Source of the DNA: Alphaproteobacteria bacterium
Lineage (GTDB): Bacteria; Pseudomonadota; Alphaproteobacteria; Caulobacterales; Aquidulcibacteraceae
Length of the DNA: 38,495 bases
Direction: 5' to 3'
Assembly: GCA_027488965.1 (NCBI GenBank)
Contig: JAIYAO010000069.1
Coordinates: forward strand, 1-38,495
Part shown: in pieces, positions 36,845 to 38,495 of the stretch
Layout: each line of letters opens with the position of its first letter
Position numbering within the stretch: position 1 is the stretch's first letter
Made by a program: the position numbers and the translations under genes
Notes under the pieces: generated by a model
The model's input: the letters and a program-made list of their open reading frames with translations, nothing else
Told to the model about the DNA's origin: nothing
Databases searched by the model: none

Positions 36845-37432
36845 ATGCGAACGGCGAAAGTGGCGCGGGCGACCAAGGAAACCTCGATAGATCTCGAGCT
36901 CGTTCTCGATGGAACGGGCGCGGCCGAGATCTCCACCGGCATCGGCTTCTTCGACCACATGCTGGAAAGCTTCGCCAAGCACGGCGCGTTCGACCTGAAG
37001 ATCGCCGCCCGCGGGGACCTGCACGTGGACATGCACCACACCGTGGAGGACGTGGGCATCTGCCTCGGCGAAGCCTTCTCAAAGGCGCTGGGCGACCACA
37101 AGGGCATCCGGCGCTTCGGCCACGCCTACATCCCGATGGACGAGACGCTCTCGCGCGCCGCCGTCGATTTCGCCAACCGGCCGTACCTGATCTGGCGGGT
37201 CAATCTCGTGCGCCCGAAGCTGGGCGAGATGGACACCGAGCTGTTCAAGGAATTCTTCCAGGCCTTCGCCATGCACTCCGGCGCCTGCGTCCACATCGAG
37301 AACCTCTACGGCGAGAACACCCACCACATCGTGGAGTCCTGCTACAAGGCGCTGGCGCGCGCGACGCGCACGGCGGTGGAGCTGGACGCGCGCACGGCGG
37401 GCGTCGCGCCGAGCACGAAGGGCGTGCTGTAG
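36845..37432 (+). CDS. hisB: Imidazoleglycerol-phosphate dehydratase
   Basis: A 195-residue enzyme of histidine biosynthesis that dehydrates imidazoleglycerol phosphate, as a manganese enzyme of 24 subunits. The two metal-binding repeats are visible: MHHTVEDVG and [29 protein letters not shown] and [10 protein letters not shown] also match. An ATG 7 codons earlier (36824) is possible; I prefer 36845 since [12 protein letters not shown] is the usual beginning. The single-function form is that of most bacteria other than enterics. The neighbours hisH, hisA and hisF, commonly next to hisB in alphaproteobacteria, are not in the window. Confidence 0.96.
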   Translation: MRTAKVARATKETSIDLELVLDGTGAAEISTGIGFFDHMLESFAKHGAFDLKIAARGDLHVDMHHTVEDVGICLGEAFSKALGDHKGIRRFGHAYIPMDETLSRAAVDFANRPYLIWRVNLVRPKLGEMDTELFKEFFQAFAMHSGACVHIENLYGENTHHIVESCYKALARATRTAVELDARTAGVAPSTKGVL

Positions 37433-37451
37433 GGCGCGTGGGCGCGCAGCT

Positions 37452-37481
37452 AATGTCCGCTATTGGCCCCAAACGGACGTT
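37452..37481. repeat. Dispersed ATGTCCGC palindrome
   Basis: AATGTCCG (37452-37459) and CGGACGTT (37474-37481) form an 8-bp stem with one mismatch, around the spacer CTATTGGCCCCAAA. Read through, it encodes MSAIGPKRT..., a peptide string that I recall as a frequent false ORF in alphaproteobacterial genomes because this repeat is scattered there. It starts 20 bases after the hisB stop and may end its transcript. Confidence 0.55.
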
Positions 37482-37517
37482 GGCTCAGTAGCTGCGATCC
37501 GAGATAGACTGGCAATC

Positions 37518-37811
37518 GTGTCTGATCTGACCACACCTATCCAGTGTGCTCGCTGCAAGGCGAACGTTGTGTGGCCGGCTTCTTGGACCACTAAAGACAA
37601 ACACGAGTTCGCAGTAGAAACGCGCGCGGACGCCCTCGAAGCGATGAAGAAGTTGTGCAGATCGGAGGGAGTCTCGCTGGGAGAATCTAAGTCCCTCAGC
37701 CTGCACATCGCGCGGGAACCCGGGAAGTGCTCGCGCCCTCAATGTCGAGGCGTTGCCACCGGAGATGCTTCGACTTGCGACACCTGCAGAAGTCTCACTC
37801 TGGATTGGTGA
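37518..37811 (+). CDS. Hypothetical protein with putative zinc-binding cysteines
   Basis: A 97-residue orphan beginning at a GTG. It has two cysteine groups: CARC (C10, C13), and C71/C76 with C87/C90 (KCSRPQC and TCDTC) near the C-terminus, with H63 between. This suggests one or two zinc sites, and so nucleic-acid or protein binding. Codon use is less GC-biased than in the neighbours, hinting at transfer. The downstream 37812-37965 stretch has no convincing gene. Not recognised; coding status is moderately sure. Confidence 0.5.
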   Translation: MSDLTTPIQCARCKANVVWPASWTTKDKHEFAVETRADALEAMKKLCRSEGVSLGESKSLSLHIAREPGKCSRPQCRGVATGDASTCDTCRSLTLDW

Positions 37812-37965
37812 TGCGGCGACGGCCGCTCCCGGCAACTTTGACCCGGTCGGATGGGCGGGGACCGACCGGAAGGTCTTGATCGACCCCGTCACCCGTACCA
37901 ATACGGCGACCCGGGCATCGCTGGCCCGTTTGAGACGTTCAACGGAATGCGCTTAAGGACATCTA

Positions 37966-38223
37966 ATGCCGACTTGGGTGGCGCTTCTGGGGATGATCGT
38001 TAGCGCCGCGCTCGCCTATCTCTCGTTCGTGGGAGTAAGTGAGGCTAAACGGACTGGCCATGCGCGGTTCATTTTTTGGCGGCTTCCGAATTGGGGAGTG
38101 CGTGAGCAGAGCCCAGGCTTCTTTAGGCTGGTGCTGTTTTTCGATAGCTACCGAACGTGGTTTCTAGCAATTGGCGCTCTATTGTTCGGCCTGTTCCTGC
38201 TCGAAAGCTTGGGGCTGAAGTAG
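37966..38223 (+). CDS. Small membrane protein with two helices
   Basis: An 85-residue protein with helices at about 4-24 (WVALLGMIVSAALAYLSFVGV) and 64-82 (TWFLAIGALLFGLFLLESL) around a basic loop (EAKRTGHARFIFWRLPNWGVREQ). AAGGA lies 6 bases before the ATG. Composition is AT-richer than the surroundings, as for the preceding gene. Not recognised; a similar arrangement is seen in many uncharacterised small membrane proteins. Confidence 0.5.
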   Translation: MPTWVALLGMIVSAALAYLSFVGVSEAKRTGHARFIFWRLPNWGVREQSPGFFRLVLFFDSYRTWFLAIGALLFGLFLLESLGLK

Positions 38224-38277
38224 TTCGCACTGTCCGTTGTCGGCGAAAAACAGACGCTCCGGTCCTTGCCTCCAAAA

Positions 38278-38403
38278 CTCCGTCATTCCGGACGCGCCGG
38301 AGGCGCGATCCGGAATCCAGGGGACTGGGCGCGGCAGGCCGCTTGAACGCCTGGGTTCCGGCGCTGCGCGCGCGTACCGCGCGCTCCGGCCGGAATGACG
38401 GAG
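38278..38403. repeat. Cargo-free family B element (B3), 126 bp
   Basis: Perfect 14-base inverted ends CTCCGTCATTCCGG (38278-38291) and CCGGAATGACGGAG (38390-38403). The left end carries a hairpin, CGCGCC-GGA-GGCGCG, framed by TTCCGGA and, after one unpaired A, TCCGGAA. The right end has another GC-rich hairpin (GCGCGCG / CGCGCGC). Its ends are the same as those of the GIY-YIG unit apart from one base (GTCATT versus GTCATC). It has no coding capacity I can support; the open frames crossing it are shadows. Confidence 0.85.
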
Positions 38404-38466
38404 AGTGAAGGCGAACAGGGAGACGGCTCCCATTTGAGATCATCGTCCGCGCCATGGCGCGCGCGC

Positions 38467-38495
38467 CCCATCCGGCCCGCGCGGGGCGCGGGCCA
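38467..38495 (+). repeat. Family A palindromic repeat, copy A6, cut by the window edge
   Basis: CCCCATCCG followed by the small hairpin GGCCCGCGC-GGG-GCGCGGGCC (38474-38494) and CA. It follows the A1-A4 plan, in which CACC and the larger CTTCTCCC hairpin would come next, outside the window. The hairpin arms differ from those of the other copies but remain fully complementary. Confidence 0.6.

Noticed and set aside
37753-37956. Open frame of 67 codons between the two small orphan genes
   Set aside because: It overlaps the cysteine-rich gene in another frame, has no ribosome site and no recognisable features.
38123-38455. Minus-strand open frame of 110 codons over the right-hand repeat
   Set aside because: It is made mostly of the repeat element and lacks a start site or domain; similar strings arise from this repeat anywhere.

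Overview
The window is a GC-rich (by eye well above 60%) stretch of bacterial chromosome from an alphaproteobacterium. I place it, by inference only, near Caulobacterales/Hyphomonadaceae. Grounds are the gene content (dnaK-dnaJ, dapB, hslVU, hisB, an FeS-type photolyase, a DUF2339 giant, a TonB receptor) and the families of palindromic intergenic repeats. No rRNA, tRNA, CRISPR array, prophage or classical insertion sequence was seen.

Layout. 1-5.2 kb: a ferritin-like diiron protein, a divergent LysE exporter/Lrp regulator pair, then a zincin, a hotdog thioesterase and an FeS photolyase. 5.4-5.9 kb: a nucleoid protein with a histone-H1-like tail joined to an HU core. 5.95-10.3 kb (minus strand): a probable copper-handling operon of DUF2946 protein, TonB receptor, PepSY membrane protein and PCuAC copper lipoprotein. 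10.4-16.4 kb: a TIR-like protein with a C-terminal membrane anchor, a WaaE-like glycosyltransferase, a small secreted protein, a rhodanese, an aldo/keto reductase, a dienelactone hydrolase and AlkB. 16.4-17.7 kb: an SbtA-type bicarbonate transporter and its PII-like partner SbtB, coupled to alkB. 17.7-25 kb: dnaK with a good RpoH-type promoter, dnaJ, a 992-residue DUF2339 membrane protein and dapB. 25-28.6 kb: DUF2244 protein, nth, an ATP-grasp ligase, a lipoprotein and a PfkB sugar/nucleoside kinase. 28.6-29.03 kb: a GIY-YIG nuclease framed by inverted palindromic repeats. 29-37.4 kb: hslU/hslV, katE, a histidine kinase with an EAL protein, and hisB. 37.4-38.5 kb: an island of atypical composition with two small orphan proteins and more repeats.

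The main thing worth a second look is the repeat landscape. Two families are visible. Family A has fixed flanks around a hairpin whose two arms change together between copies. Family B has ends of the form GTCATYCCGG...CCGGRATGAC. A pair of family-B repeats in inverted orientation encloses a GIY-YIG nuclease gene and nothing else, and a 126-bp cargo-free copy with near-identical ends lies near 38.3 kb. That looks like an autonomous/non-autonomous mobile pair driven by a GIY-YIG enzyme, by analogy with REP elements and their RAYT transposases. Other points of interest are the membrane-anchored TIR protein, the H1-HU fusion, the copper operon, and sbtAB-alkB in an apparently non-cyanobacterial genome. 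All database-style names here come from recognising motifs by eye.
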